NCBI RefSeq assembly: GCF_044465595.1
Contig: NZ_JBITLV010000005.1
Coordinates: forward strand, 384,559 to 448,558
Length of the DNA stretch: 64,000 nucleotides
Direction: 5' to 3'
Origin: Spongisporangium articulatum
Lineage (GTDB): Bacteria > Actinomycetota > Actinomycetes > Actinomycetales > Kineosporiaceae
Of this stretch, positions 33,546 to 40,565 are shown in pieces (position 1 is the first letter of the stretch; each line of letters begins with the position of its first letter). The position numbers and the translations under genes were made by a program. The notes below the pieces were generated by a model. The model saw only the letters and a list, made by a program, of their open reading frames with translations, did no database searches and had not been told where the DNA came from.

Positions 33546-33761
33546 ATGGAGCCCGATACCGCTGCCGAGTGGTGGACCACGACCGACGTCGCGCGGTTCC
33601 TAGGCGTCAGTGTCGCCACGGTCAGCAGCTACCGACGGCGCGACCAGATGCCTCAGCCGGATCAGACGGTGGGCCGCACCCACATGTGGAAGCCCGGCCG
33701 GATCGTGGAGTGGCAGTCGGCCAGGCCGCGCCCGAGGCAGAAGGCAAGCACCGATCAGTAG
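33546..33761 (+). CDS. Small helix-turn-helix (excisionase/MerR-like) protein
   Basis: A 71-residue protein with one helix-turn-helix: WWTTTDVARFLGVSVATVSSYRRRDQMPQPD, followed by a wing with GRTHMWKPGRIVEWQS. This is the DNA-binding form of excisionases and MerR/AlpA-like proteins of actinobacterial integrative elements. ATG 33546 is 9 nt after GGAAGG; ATG 33537 would be too close to it. It may act as a second directionality factor or as regulator of the left end. Its 3' end overlaps that of the deformylase fusion gene by 7 bp. Confidence 0.8.
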   Translation: MEPDTAAEWWTTTDVARFLGVSVATVSSYRRRDQMPQPDQTVGRTHMWKPGRIVEWQSARPRPRQKASTDQ

Positions 33762-35239
33762 CGCCAGGGCTGCCCCGTTCCCTTGTACTCGGAGACCGGA
33801 ATAGGCGCGTCGCCGTCGTCCATCCGCTCGCGGTAGAGCTGGCCGCCCAGGTGGTCAATCTCGTGCATCACCAGCCGTGCGGTTCCGGCATCAAAAGTCG
33901 TGATGTGCATAGACCCGTCGAAATCCTGATGCTGAACCTCAATAGACGTCGGACGAGGTACCAGCCCGCGCACGTCGAAAAAGCTTAGACAGCCCTCGTA
34001 TTGCTTATCGGTGGTCCGCGATTCATCAATAACCCGAGGGTTTATCAAGACGATGTGATCACCCTCGGGCGTTTGAACTATCGCGGCAGAGCGACCGATG
34101 CCTATTTGTGGGGCCGCAATACCCATGCCCTTCTTGAACTCATGAACGGCCGCAACCCGATCCATGCTGGACCGCAATTGCGCGATAACCCGACGGGCGT
34201 CCTCAGATTCACGCGGCAAGTCGAAATCGGTCGACTGCTCGGCCAGGATGGGATCTCCGTCCTGGACAATCCCTAACGCCGCCATCTGCTCGCTAGGTGA
34301 TTTCCGTGCCGACACCGGGGCCTCCGTTGGTGTTGCCTTAAACGACCATTCCAAGCGATACCGAGCGTGCAGCGGCGGGTCTTCCGTGCTCCACGAGAAC
34401 AACGCACGTCCGTCATCGACGTTCCTGACGATTGCGGTTCTGAATGCGACCGACGCACTAGCCATCGTCGTTTCCTGACCCCATACGACCGGCGAGAGCT
34501 CCTCCGGAAAATCGAGCCCGACGCTTAGCCGCCGAGTCGGCAAACGAACGGCTCTCTGGAACCACTGTCCCCATTTCGTATCGGCAACGCTGTACGAGTA
34601 GACGATCTCAGCAGACTCCCCGGGATAGAGAGGGAATTTGCCATAGTCATTCTCGAATAGCAGCCAGATTTCTTTGAAGGCGTCCCGGTCGTGCTGCACC
34701 GTCCAGCGCATCGGGTCGCCGTCGGCGTTGTGCGCCACGAGCTGCAACTCATCCCAGGTCAGCGGGTCGCGCCGGTAGTGGGCGTTTGAACGCTCAGGGT
34801 CGCCCGGGAAACGATCCACGCTGATCCTGATGAGGTAGCGGGTCAGAGGCTCCGTGCCGCCGTTAAGGATGCGGCGACGTTGGGTGGCCGTGTAAACCCC
34901 GTCGTCGTAACGAAGTTCGGCGTGGTCATGCTCGACCGTGACGACGGAAGGGACGTCGGACAGGGCAGGCGCCGGCCGTCGGGGTTCTGCCAGCTGCTCC
35001 GTCCCGGACGTCCGCGACGTCGTGCGCCAGGCCCGCATCAACGCACCGCCCGAATTCAGGATCTGCTCTGCGCGCTCGGCGAAGCTGCGGGTTGCCTTCT
35101 CGCCACCGGTCTCGATCTTGGATATGTAACTCCGGTCAAACCCCATGAGCGAAGCGAGCCGGGTTTGCGAGTGCCCACGAATGTCTCGCCAATATTTGAA
35201 CTCGCTGATAAATGCGTCTCCGCTTTCGTCGCGCTGCAT
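33755..35239 (-). CDS. XRE regulator fused to a peptide deformylase domain
   Basis: A 494-residue protein of three parts. Residues about 8-70 are an XRE helix-turn-helix (GHSQTRLASLMGFDRSYISKIETGG). Residues about 100-310 form a beta-rich domain of no recognised family (RISVDRFPGDPERSNAHYRR; GQWFQRAVRLPTRRLSVGLDF). Residues about 320-494 are a peptide deformylase with all three motifs: GIAAPQIG at 373-380, EGCLS at 415-419 and HEIDH at 459-463, giving the metal ligands Cys and two His and the catalytic Glu. It should be able to bind Fe/Zn and remove N-terminal formyl groups. The start at ATG 35239 has GGAGGAG upstream. A palindrome lies 30-46 bp upstream. Confidence 0.88.
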   Translation of the reverse strand: MQRDESGDAFISEFKYWRDIRGHSQTRLASLMGFDRSYISKIETGGEKATRSFAERAEQILNSGGALMRAWRTTSRTSGTEQLAEPRRPAPALSDVPSVVTVEHDHAELRYDDGVYTATQRRRILNGGTEPLTRYLIRISVDRFPGDPERSNAHYRRDPLTWDELQLVAHNADGDPMRWTVQHDRDAFKEIWLLFENDYGKFPLYPGESAEIVYSYSVADTKWGQWFQRAVRLPTRRLSVGLDFPEELSPVVWGQETTMASASVAFRTAIVRNVDDGRALFSWSTEDPPLHARYRLEWSFKATPTEAPVSARKSPSEQMAALGIVQDGDPILAEQSTDFDLPRESEDARRVIAQLRSSMDRVAAVHEFKKGMGIAAPQIGIGRSAAIVQTPEGDHIVLINPRVIDESRTTDKQYEGCLSFFDVRGLVPRPTSIEVQHQDFDGSMHITTFDAGTARLVMHEIDHLGGQLYRERMDDGDAPIPVSEYKGTGQPWRY

Positions 35240-35269
35240 TTCCCGGCGAACTCCTCCGTGAGTGTGAGT

Positions 35270-35285
35270 GACTCGTGAGCGAGTC
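35270..35285. promoter_or_regulatory. Palindrome GACTCG-TGAG-CGAGTC upstream of the XRE-deformylase gene
   Basis: Perfect 6-bp arms around TGAG, flanked by GTGAG repeats and an outer CTCAC. It sits 30-46 bp before the XRE-deformylase start, so it could be an autoregulatory operator. That is inference from position only. Confidence 0.45.
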
Positions 35286-35374
35286 TGCCTCACCCTGACC
35301 GCACACGGCATCGGGGCACTTCCATCGACACCAGACGGCAGGTCGAGGGTTCCGGCGACACGACGCGGCACCGG

Positions 35375-35402
35375 TTGACCTTCTACTAACTCAGTTAGTA
35401 CG
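35375..35402 (+). promoter_or_regulatory. Promoter with embedded palindrome TACTAAC-TCA-GTTAGTA
   Basis: TTGACC (35375-35380), a 16-bp spacer and TAGTAC (35397-35402) form a sigma70-like promoter reading toward the 179-aa gene. The perfect palindrome tactaactcagttagta (35384-35400) fills the spacer, a classic repressor position. A bound protein would block polymerase. The XRE-deformylase protein is the obvious candidate but this is not shown. Confidence 0.6.
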
Positions 35403-35475
35403 GTCGTGTGTTGATGGCCCCGGCGGGCGGCAACCCGCCGAGGCCAGCGCATCGGCCGTCTGGAAGGAGACAGTG

Positions 35476-36015
35476 ATGCAGGTCAAGGCTATCCCCGCGC
35501 CGCAGGAGGCGCGTAGCTCCGGGTTCCCGTCGTCGGGGTTCTTCGTGTCGACAAGCCGCAACGTGGCGTCGCACACGATGGATTTCGAGGGCCAGGACTG
35601 GCAGACCCGGACCCCGAACGTGTCGGCGTGGGTCGCGGTCCCGATCGAGCGTGACGTGCTGATCGCGGCGTGCTTCGTGGAGGCCGGAGGCGAGACGGCG
35701 GAGTCGTTCGCGGCGATGAGCGACGACGAGGTTCGGGAGTGGGCGGTCGGCGCCGTGCTGGCCGAGGCCCGAGCTGCCCGCCGGGAGATCGACACGGAGG
35801 CGTTCCGGTCCGGCTACCGGCTTAGCCGTGACCCGGGCGAGGTGGAGTTCTTCGCGGTTGTGGCTGCCCGGATCGATGAGGCGTTCGGGTTCGCACCGCC
35901 GACGGCCGGTGTCCCCGCCGTCGTGCCGCCCGCACCCCAGCGGCCCGAGTCCGCGCGACACGACGCCCGCTCCGGTCGGTCCCGACGCCGTTCTCCGGTC
36001 GCCGTCCCGGCCTGA
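35476..36015 (+). CDS. Element protein of unknown function, 179 aa
   Basis: A 179-residue soluble protein. The first 125 residues look folded (VASHTMDFEGQDWQTRTPNVSAWVAVPIERDVLIAACFVEAGG; SDDEVREWAVGAVLAEARAARREIDTEAF), and the last 45 are a Pro/Ala/Arg-rich tail (GRSRRRSPVAVPA). No family was recognised. ATG 35476 follows GGAAGGAGA; the overlapping GTG at 35473 is possible. It is the first gene after a repressible-looking promoter and probably heads the operon that leads to the RepA-like ATPase. Confidence 0.75.
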   Translation: MQVKAIPAPQEARSSGFPSSGFFVSTSRNVASHTMDFEGQDWQTRTPNVSAWVAVPIERDVLIAACFVEAGGETAESFAAMSDDEVREWAVGAVLAEARAARREIDTEAFRSGYRLSRDPGEVEFFAVVAARIDEAFGFAPPTAGVPAVVPPAPQRPESARHDARSGRSRRRSPVAVPA

Positions 36016-36213
36016 CCCAAGCCTCGGGCCAGCCCGTCACTGGCTGTAGCGCGTCGAGTCGTTAGCAACGGCGTTAGCAGGCCGGTCCGGCTAGCGGCTG
36101 GGCACTGCTAGCGCTAGCACCCGCGCTAGCAGCCCACCTCATCCCTGGCCTGGCCTGTAGCGGCTAGCGGCCTCACCCCCTCAACTCGCCTGACCCCCTG
36201 CGGAGGCTCCTTC
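36016..36213. other. Noncoding, CTAG-rich stretch
   Basis: No gene seen. It contains repeated GCTAGC-type hexamers: CTAG at 36091, 36108, 36114, 36126 and 36164, together with TTAGCA variants at 36062 and 36074. The CTAG enrichment continues to about 36460 inside the following possible ORF. Confidence 0.5.
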
Positions 36214-36669
36214 GTGGACACCAGCCCGGCACCTACTACCGCCCGCCCCGAGGGCCGGAACCGCTCACACACCGTGATGCCCGGCGGCCTAGAGGCTGCC
36301 CCGATCACCGCCGTGTGTGCTCCTAGGCATAGAGGCCGGTCTAGGACGACCGATCGTGCCCTGAGCAGGCGCCTAGGACCTAGAGCCGCCGACCCCGCTG
36401 ACGCCGGAAACCGGCTCTGGGCACGGGTTCCCGCGCCCGGCACGGGTCTAGCTCTAGGGGCCGCGCCGGACGCGCGTCGTCACCCGGCACCCGCCCTTTC
36501 GGTCACCGCCTCCGCGCAACGCACACCAGTCCGACCGCCCGGGCAGCTCGCACCGGTGGGAGCCGCCCCAGACCGGACCGCCGTCGCGGCGGACCAGACC
36601 ACGGACCAGACCACGGACCAGGGCGGGCGCCGCAAGGCGGCCCGGCCGAAGGAGGTTACGACCCGATGA
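36214..36669 (+). CDS. Possible small protein upstream of the RepA-like gene
   Basis: A 151-residue frame starting GTG 36214 with a good GGAGG site 7 nt upstream. Its stop overlaps the ATPase start as ATGA, the kind of coupling seen in real operons. Against it, the predicted protein is low-complexity (Pro, Ala, Arg, Thr) with no recognisable fold. It uses many codons that are rare in this genome (CTA, AGA, AGG) because CTAG sites crowd the region. It may be a coding leader over a cis-acting site, or not translated at all. Confidence 0.4.
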   Translation: MDTSPAPTTARPEGRNRSHTVMPGGLEAAPITAVCAPRHRGRSRTTDRALSRRLGPRAADPADAGNRLWARVPAPGTGLALGAAPDARRHPAPALSVTASAQRTPVRPPGQLAPVGAAPDRTAVAADQTTDQTTDQGGRRKAARPKEVTTR

Positions 36670-38165
36670 GGACCGAGACCGGACCCGTCGCAGCCGACGT
36701 GGCAGCGACGTCGAAAGACGCGACTGGGCCGCAGGTTCCGCCGCTGCGGGTCGTGAGCGACCGGACCACGAACCTGCCCACGGGCACACCAACCGGAGCG
36801 GACATCCTGCACGCCCTGGACGCCCGGGACGTGCTCGACCGACTCCACGCCGACCACGACACAGCCGACACCCGTGCCGGTCACGAGGTGGACAGAAACT
36901 CGGCCACCGCCCCGGACAGCGGAGCGGACGTGGCGGCCGGTCGTCGGGTGGTGTTGACCCCGGCCAGCGCGGTCAAGCTGCGGCCGGTTCGCTGGTTCTG
37001 GGACGGACGCATTCCGGCCGGATCGATCACCGTCGTCCCCGGCCGGGAGGGCATCGGTAAGAGCCTGCTCATGGCATGGCTGGCCGCCTGCATCACCCGG
37101 GGCGAGCTGCCCGGCGCGCACCTCGGCCGACCCCGCGCAGTCATCTACGCCGCGACCGAGGACTCATGGGCGCACACCATCGCGCCCCGCCTTATCGCGG
37201 CCGGTGCCGACCTGGACATGGTGTATCGGGCCGAGGTCGAAACCGTCGCCGGACAGACCGCTTTGACGCTGCCGACCGACTGCGAGGCCCTGGCCGTCGA
37301 GATGCACCGGCTCGGCGTCGCGCTGCTCGTGGCCGACCCGCTGCTGTCCCTCATCCACGGCGCGATCGACACCCACAACGACCACAAGCTCAGGTCGGCG
37401 CTGGAGCCGCTGGCCCGGCTGGCCGACTCGACCGGATGCGCCGTCGTCGGCCTGGCGCACTTCAACAAGTCCAGCTCTGCCGACCCGCTGACCCTGATCA
37501 CCGGCTCCCGGGCGTTCTCCGCCGTGGCCCGCGCAGTCATCGCCGTGGCCCGCGACCCCGAAGCCGAAGACGGCACATGCGTCCTGTCCCAGGCCAAGAA
37601 CAACCTCGGCCGCCTCGACCTACCGTCCCTGACCTACCGAGTGGAGACCGCCGAAGTCGCCACCGACGAAGGGCCGGCCTACGTCGGCCGCCTCACCTTC
37701 ACCGGCGAAACGACCCGCAACGTCGCCGACATCCTCGCCGAGACCAACGACCCCGCCGCCTCCGGTGGCAGCCGTTCCGACGGTGGTGAGGCCGACGCCT
37801 GGCTGGCCGACTACCTCGGCCAGGCCGGGCAGGCCGCCCGCGCCGACGTCATCAGGGCCGCCAAGGCCGACGGCATCCCTGAACGAACGCTGAAGCGTGC
37901 TGCCAACCGGGCCGGGCAGCGCGGCGACCTGGCCTCCGACGTCGCCGGGTTCCCCGCCCGCGCGGTCTGGCGATGGCTGAAACACCCGGGAGTTGGCGGG
38001 GCGGGTTCGGAGGTCAGCGACGGTCAGCTCACCCTCACCGAGCCGTCCGGCCAGCCCATCCAGTCGGGCCAGTTGGGCCAGTCGGGCCAGTTGGGCACGG
38101 AGGCAGGGCACGGCCCAACCGTGGCCCGGCAGGCGCCGCCCGAGGACTCCCGGCGGGTGACCTGA
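36666..38165 (+). CDS. RepA-like RecA-fold ATPase (AAA_25) of the element
   Basis: A 499-residue protein with a RecA-like core of the kind found in plasmid RepA hexameric helicases and many actinobacterial element ATPases. Walker A is GREGIGKS at 126-133, AATEDSW (about 162-168) follows, and Walker B is LLVADPLLSLI with Asp 224. A winged-helix-like C-terminal region (about 365-425; ERTLKRAANRAGQ) precedes a low-complexity tail. The tail residues SGQLGQSGQLG are encoded by 9-bp DNA repeats. It probably unwinds or loads replication proteins at an origin on the excised element. It is coupled to the preceding ORF by ATGA. Confidence 0.82.
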   Translation: MRTETGPVAADVAATSKDATGPQVPPLRVVSDRTTNLPTGTPTGADILHALDARDVLDRLHADHDTADTRAGHEVDRNSATAPDSGADVAAGRRVVLTPASAVKLRPVRWFWDGRIPAGSITVVPGREGIGKSLLMAWLAACITRGELPGAHLGRPRAVIYAATEDSWAHTIAPRLIAAGADLDMVYRAEVETVAGQTALTLPTDCEALAVEMHRLGVALLVADPLLSLIHGAIDTHNDHKLRSALEPLARLADSTGCAVVGLAHFNKSSSADPLTLITGSRAFSAVARAVIAVARDPEAEDGTCVLSQAKNNLGRLDLPSLTYRVETAEVATDEGPAYVGRLTFTGETTRNVADILAETNDPAASGGSRSDGGEADAWLADYLGQAGQAARADVIRAAKADGIPERTLKRAANRAGQRGDLASDVAGFPARAVWRWLKHPGVGGAGSEVSDGQLTLTEPSGQPIQSGQLGQSGQLGTEAGHGPTVARQAPPEDSRRVT

Positions 38166-38253
38166 CGCCTCCGTGACGCAGCAGTCGGGCCAGGGAGGCC
38201 ACCTCTCTGGCGACCCTGCCCAACTGGCCCAACTGGCCCGACTGGCCCAACCG
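38061..38253. repeat. 9-bp iteron-like repeats, direct then inverted (CAGTYGGGC)
   Basis: Four tandem units CAGTCGGGC/CAGTTGGGC at 38061-38096, a single unit at 38182-38190, then three inverted units GCCCRACTG plus a variant GCCCAACCG at 38218-38253. The first block codes the end of the ATPase and the rest is noncoding. The layout suggests origin iterons or a large hairpin. Confidence 0.7.
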
Positions 38254-38303
38254 CCCGCCCACTCCCCACTGTTTCAGCCGCTCTCCGGAAAGGACCCGCC
38301 ACG

Positions 38304-38753
38304 ATGCGCCACCACGACCAGGCCACCACCGCGACCGCTCTCCAGGACCAGGCCGAGGCCGCCGCCCGGCAGGCCAGCCAGGCCCTGCGAGACGCCGCGC
38401 TCGCCGACCCGCACATCACCTACAGCTCAGGCCGCGCTCCGCTGTGGGTCGCCGCCCAGCTCGCCAACGTCTACACCGCCGTCCGGGCCGGGACGGCCAC
38501 CTACTGCCCGCACATCGACGCCCACCACCCGCGCATCGTCCACGCCGCCGTGTGGGCACCCGGCCTCATCACGTGCACCGACTGCGTGCCCGAGCTCCTG
38601 ATGCCCGACCCGATCGAGGACGACATCTGCGACCGCTGCCACCAGCTGTCCGACCGCCTCCACCCAGGCGCCATCGCGGGCGGCCCCCTGCTCCTGACCT
38701 ACGGCCTCTGCCCGCCCTGCGACGCCATCGTCAACCAGCTCCCGGCCGCCTAG
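38304..38753 (+). CDS. Cys-rich element protein, probable zinc-binding
   Basis: A 149-residue protein with an N-terminal helical half (about 1-60) and a C-terminal half carrying three CxxC motifs: CTDC, CDRC and CPPC, plus an isolated CPH near residue 68. Pairs of CxxC suggest one or two zinc ribbons, so a nucleic-acid- or protein-binding role is possible. No family was recognised. ATG 38304 follows GGAAAGGA at a rather long spacing. It is in line with the ATPase and the excisionase/integrase genes. Confidence 0.72.
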   Translation: MRHHDQATTATALQDQAEAAARQASQALRDAALADPHITYSSGRAPLWVAAQLANVYTAVRAGTATYCPHIDAHHPRIVHAAVWAPGLITCTDCVPELLMPDPIEDDICDRCHQLSDRLHPGAIAGGPLLLTYGLCPPCDAIVNQLPAA

Positions 38754-38797
38754 CGGTCAGCTCGAAAACCTCACTCCCCCAACGAAAGGAACCCGCA

Positions 38798-39091
38798 ATG
38801 ACCAACGTCGTCCCGATGAACAACAACAGCGCCGTGTACACCGTCGAAGAGGTCAAGGACCTGCTCCGGATCGCCCGGGGCGCCGCCTACGCGATGGTCC
38901 AGAACGGCGAGATCCCGGCCAAGAAGATCGGCACCCGGTGGGTCATCCCCAAGGCCCGCTTCCACGCCTGGCTCAACGACCTGCCCGAGGCCAGCCTCGA
39001 GGACATCGCGCGCGAGTTCCTGGCGCGGCGGCCGATCAAGGTTCTCGAGGTGGCCGAGGACGACGACAAGCACACCGGGCGGGGCGCCTGA
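38798..39091 (+). CDS. xis: Excisionase-like helix-turn-helix protein
   Basis: A 97-residue protein with the typical excisionase/MerR_17 helix-turn-helix (YTVEEVKDLLRIARGAAYAMVQNGEIPAKKIGTRWVIPKARFHAWLNDL). It ends in an acidic tail (LEVAEDDDKHTGRGA). ATG 38798 follows GAAAGGA. The stop overlaps the integrase start as TGATG, so the two are translated together. Directionality control of excision is inferred from family and position. Confidence 0.88.
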   Translation: MTNVVPMNNNSAVYTVEEVKDLLRIARGAAYAMVQNGEIPAKKIGTRWVIPKARFHAWLNDLPEASLEDIAREFLARRPIKVLEVAEDDDKHTGRGA

Positions 39092-40308
39092 TGGGGCACA
39101 TCGTCAAGACGCCAGCCGGAACCTTCCGGGCCAACTGGCGCGACGACACCGGCCGCCAGAAGGCCAAGAACTTCCGCACCAAGAAAGAGGCAGCAGGATT
39201 TCTCGCCCAGGTCGAAAGTGCCATTCACCGTGGCCTGTACGTCGACCCACATGCCGGTCGACAGCTATTCGGCCCGTATGCCGAAAAGTGGCTGAGCGCA
39301 CGTTCCACCGAAATGACCACCGCAAACCGTGACCTTTCCATGATGCGTACGCACATCCTGCCGCGTTGGCAGGAAACACCGCTCGGAAAGATCGACCACT
39401 CTTCCGTGCAGCAATGGGCAGGTGAATTGGCGACCAAGCGGGCGCCGGCCACCGTCACGGAATGCGTGCGCTTGTTGTCCGGCGTTCTACGGTCGGCGGT
39501 TCGGGACCGGATCATCGGACAGAATCCCTGTGAGGGGGTGCGAATTCCCAAGCGCCGCAAGCAGGACCATGAGGGAAGCATCATCACCCCCACCGTTCTA
39601 CGAAATGCGTTGCTTCCGGAAATCCCGCACCGTTATCGAGCCTTAGTCGCTGTCGCCGGAGGAACAGGACTCAGGTGGGGTGAATGCCTCGGCCTGCGGT
39701 GGTCAGCGATCGACATGGAATCCCGAACCATTTCCGTGGTCCGGGTGATGATCGAAGTATCCGGACACGTCACCGCCAAGCCGTACCCGAAATCCCGTGC
39801 CGGTCGGCGTTCGGTTCCGATTCCGGGGTTCGTCTATGACGCCTTGGTCGAGCACCAGACCGCTTATCCGCCTGGACCCGGAGGTGAGGTGTTCACCAAC
39901 CAAGCGGCGGGGCCACTGCGTCGGTCGATGTTCCGACGCCGAACCTGGCGGCCCGCGCTCGTGAGGGCCGGGCTCCTCGGCCGCGTCGAGCAGACCGGCA
40001 CGGCGGAGAGCTGGTCAGCCGCCTGGCCGCGCGCCGACGGCAGCACCGGGACCGCTTCGTTCCCGAGCGAGCGGCAGGCCGTGGCTCACGTCGTCCGGGA
40101 AGCCGACGGAGGGCTCAGGTTCCACGACCTGCGGCACTCCTACGCCACGTGGCTGGTCTCCCGTGGGCTGCCCGTCAACGACGTCCAGCGGGTCATGGGC
40201 CACGAGAACCCGAGCACCACTCTCGCGCTCTACACCCACCAGTCGGGGCAGGCCGATGAGCGGGTCCGGGATGCTTTCGCTGACGATCCGCTGACGAACG
40301 ACGAGTGA
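39091..40308 (+). CDS. int: Tyrosine-type site-specific integrase
   Basis: A 405-residue integrase. An N-terminal arm-binding domain (about 1-55; GTFRANWRDDTGRQKAKNFRTKKEA) is followed by a SAM-like core-binding domain (about 58-160). The catalytic domain (about 165-390) has the full set Arg195 (GLRWGE), Lys234, His345-x-x-Arg348 (HDLRHSYAT), His371 (MGHENPSTT) and Tyr381. A 30-residue insertion (about 303-333; SWSAAWPRADGSTGTASF) is common in actinobacterial relatives. It is expected to recombine the 45-bp att sites at tRNA-Ala, which starts 63 bp away. It ends at a strong hairpin. Confidence 0.95.
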   Translation: MGHIVKTPAGTFRANWRDDTGRQKAKNFRTKKEAAGFLAQVESAIHRGLYVDPHAGRQLFGPYAEKWLSARSTEMTTANRDLSMMRTHILPRWQETPLGKIDHSSVQQWAGELATKRAPATVTECVRLLSGVLRSAVRDRIIGQNPCEGVRIPKRRKQDHEGSIITPTVLRNALLPEIPHRYRALVAVAGGTGLRWGECLGLRWSAIDMESRTISVVRVMIEVSGHVTAKPYPKSRAGRRSVPIPGFVYDALVEHQTAYPPGPGGEVFTNQAAGPLRRSMFRRRTWRPALVRAGLLGRVEQTGTAESWSAAWPRADGSTGTASFPSERQAVAHVVREADGGLRFHDLRHSYATWLVSRGLPVNDVQRVMGHENPSTTLALYTHQSGQADERVRDAFADDPLTNDE

Positions 40309-40318
40309 TTCCGCCAAA

Positions 40319-40363
40319 CCACCGCAGGTCAGGACCGTCGGAACCGGCCCTGACCTGCGGTGG
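40319..40363. terminator. Perfect 15-bp hairpin at the right end of the element
   Basis: ccaccgcaggtcagg (40319-40333) pairs with 40349-40363 around a 15-nt loop, flanked by AAA and TTT. It follows the integrase and lies just downstream of tRNA-Ala on the other strand. It probably terminates both transcripts and replaces the native terminator now left at 33119. Confidence 0.8.
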
Positions 40364-40369
40364 AAGTTT

Positions 40370-40414
40370 GTGGAGCTGAGGGGACTCGAACCCCTGACCC
40401 CCTCGTTGCGAACG
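40370..40414. repeat. Right attachment site (att) within tRNA-Ala
   Basis: Identical to 33163-33207 over 45 bp; the identity stops at the anticodon stem. It includes the tRNA 3' end, so insertion leaves the gene intact. Confidence 0.93.
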
Positions 40415-40443
40415 AGGTGCGCTACCAGCTGCGCTACAGCCCC
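40371..40443 (-). tRNA. tRNA-Ala (anticodon CGC)
   Basis: A 73-nt cloverleaf on the minus strand. The acceptor GGGGCTG pairs with CAGCTCC through the G3:U70 wobble that identifies alanine tRNAs, with discriminator A73. The anticodon loop is TTCGCAA within CCTCG/CGAGG, so the anticodon is CGC, reading GCG. The T arm has GTTCGAGTC. CCA is not encoded. A TAGATT -10 box lies about 14 nt upstream (40457-40462 on the plus strand). Confidence 0.97.
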
Positions 40444-40565
40444 TTGAAGCCCGACGAATCTACCATCGACCCTCCACCGCAACCGAATCGGCTCGCTGAT
40501 CGGCGGTAGTGCCGGATTCGACCGAGTGAAACTCGTTGAGATGCGGCAGCGACGGCGATCTTGCT

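Larger units (their letters stand above)
33163..40414. mobile_element. tRNA-Ala-inserted integrative element (about 7.2 kb)
   Basis: The element is bounded by 45-bp direct repeats, the right one inside an intact tRNA-Ala gene, with a tyrosine integrase gene next to that end. Cargo in order: small HTH protein, XRE-peptide-deformylase fusion (minus strand), unknown 179-aa protein, possible small ORF, RepA-like ATPase, Cys-rich protein, excisionase-like HTH protein, integrase. There are no conjugation, capsid or relaxase genes, so it is a small pSAM2-like or satellite-like island rather than a full ICE or phage. Base and codon use is more variable, with many CTAG sites, than the flanking chromosome. 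Confidence 0.9.

Noticed and set aside
38173..38601. An alternative plus-strand frame of 142 codons after the ATPase
   Set aside because: It starts inside the iteron-like repeats and overlaps the Cys-rich gene in another frame. Its translation is Pro/Ser/Thr/Arg low-complexity.
33163..40414. Complete prophage or conjugative element
   Set aside because: No capsid, terminase, portal, relaxase, FtsK/TraB-type translocase or type IV secretion gene is present in the 7.2 kb.
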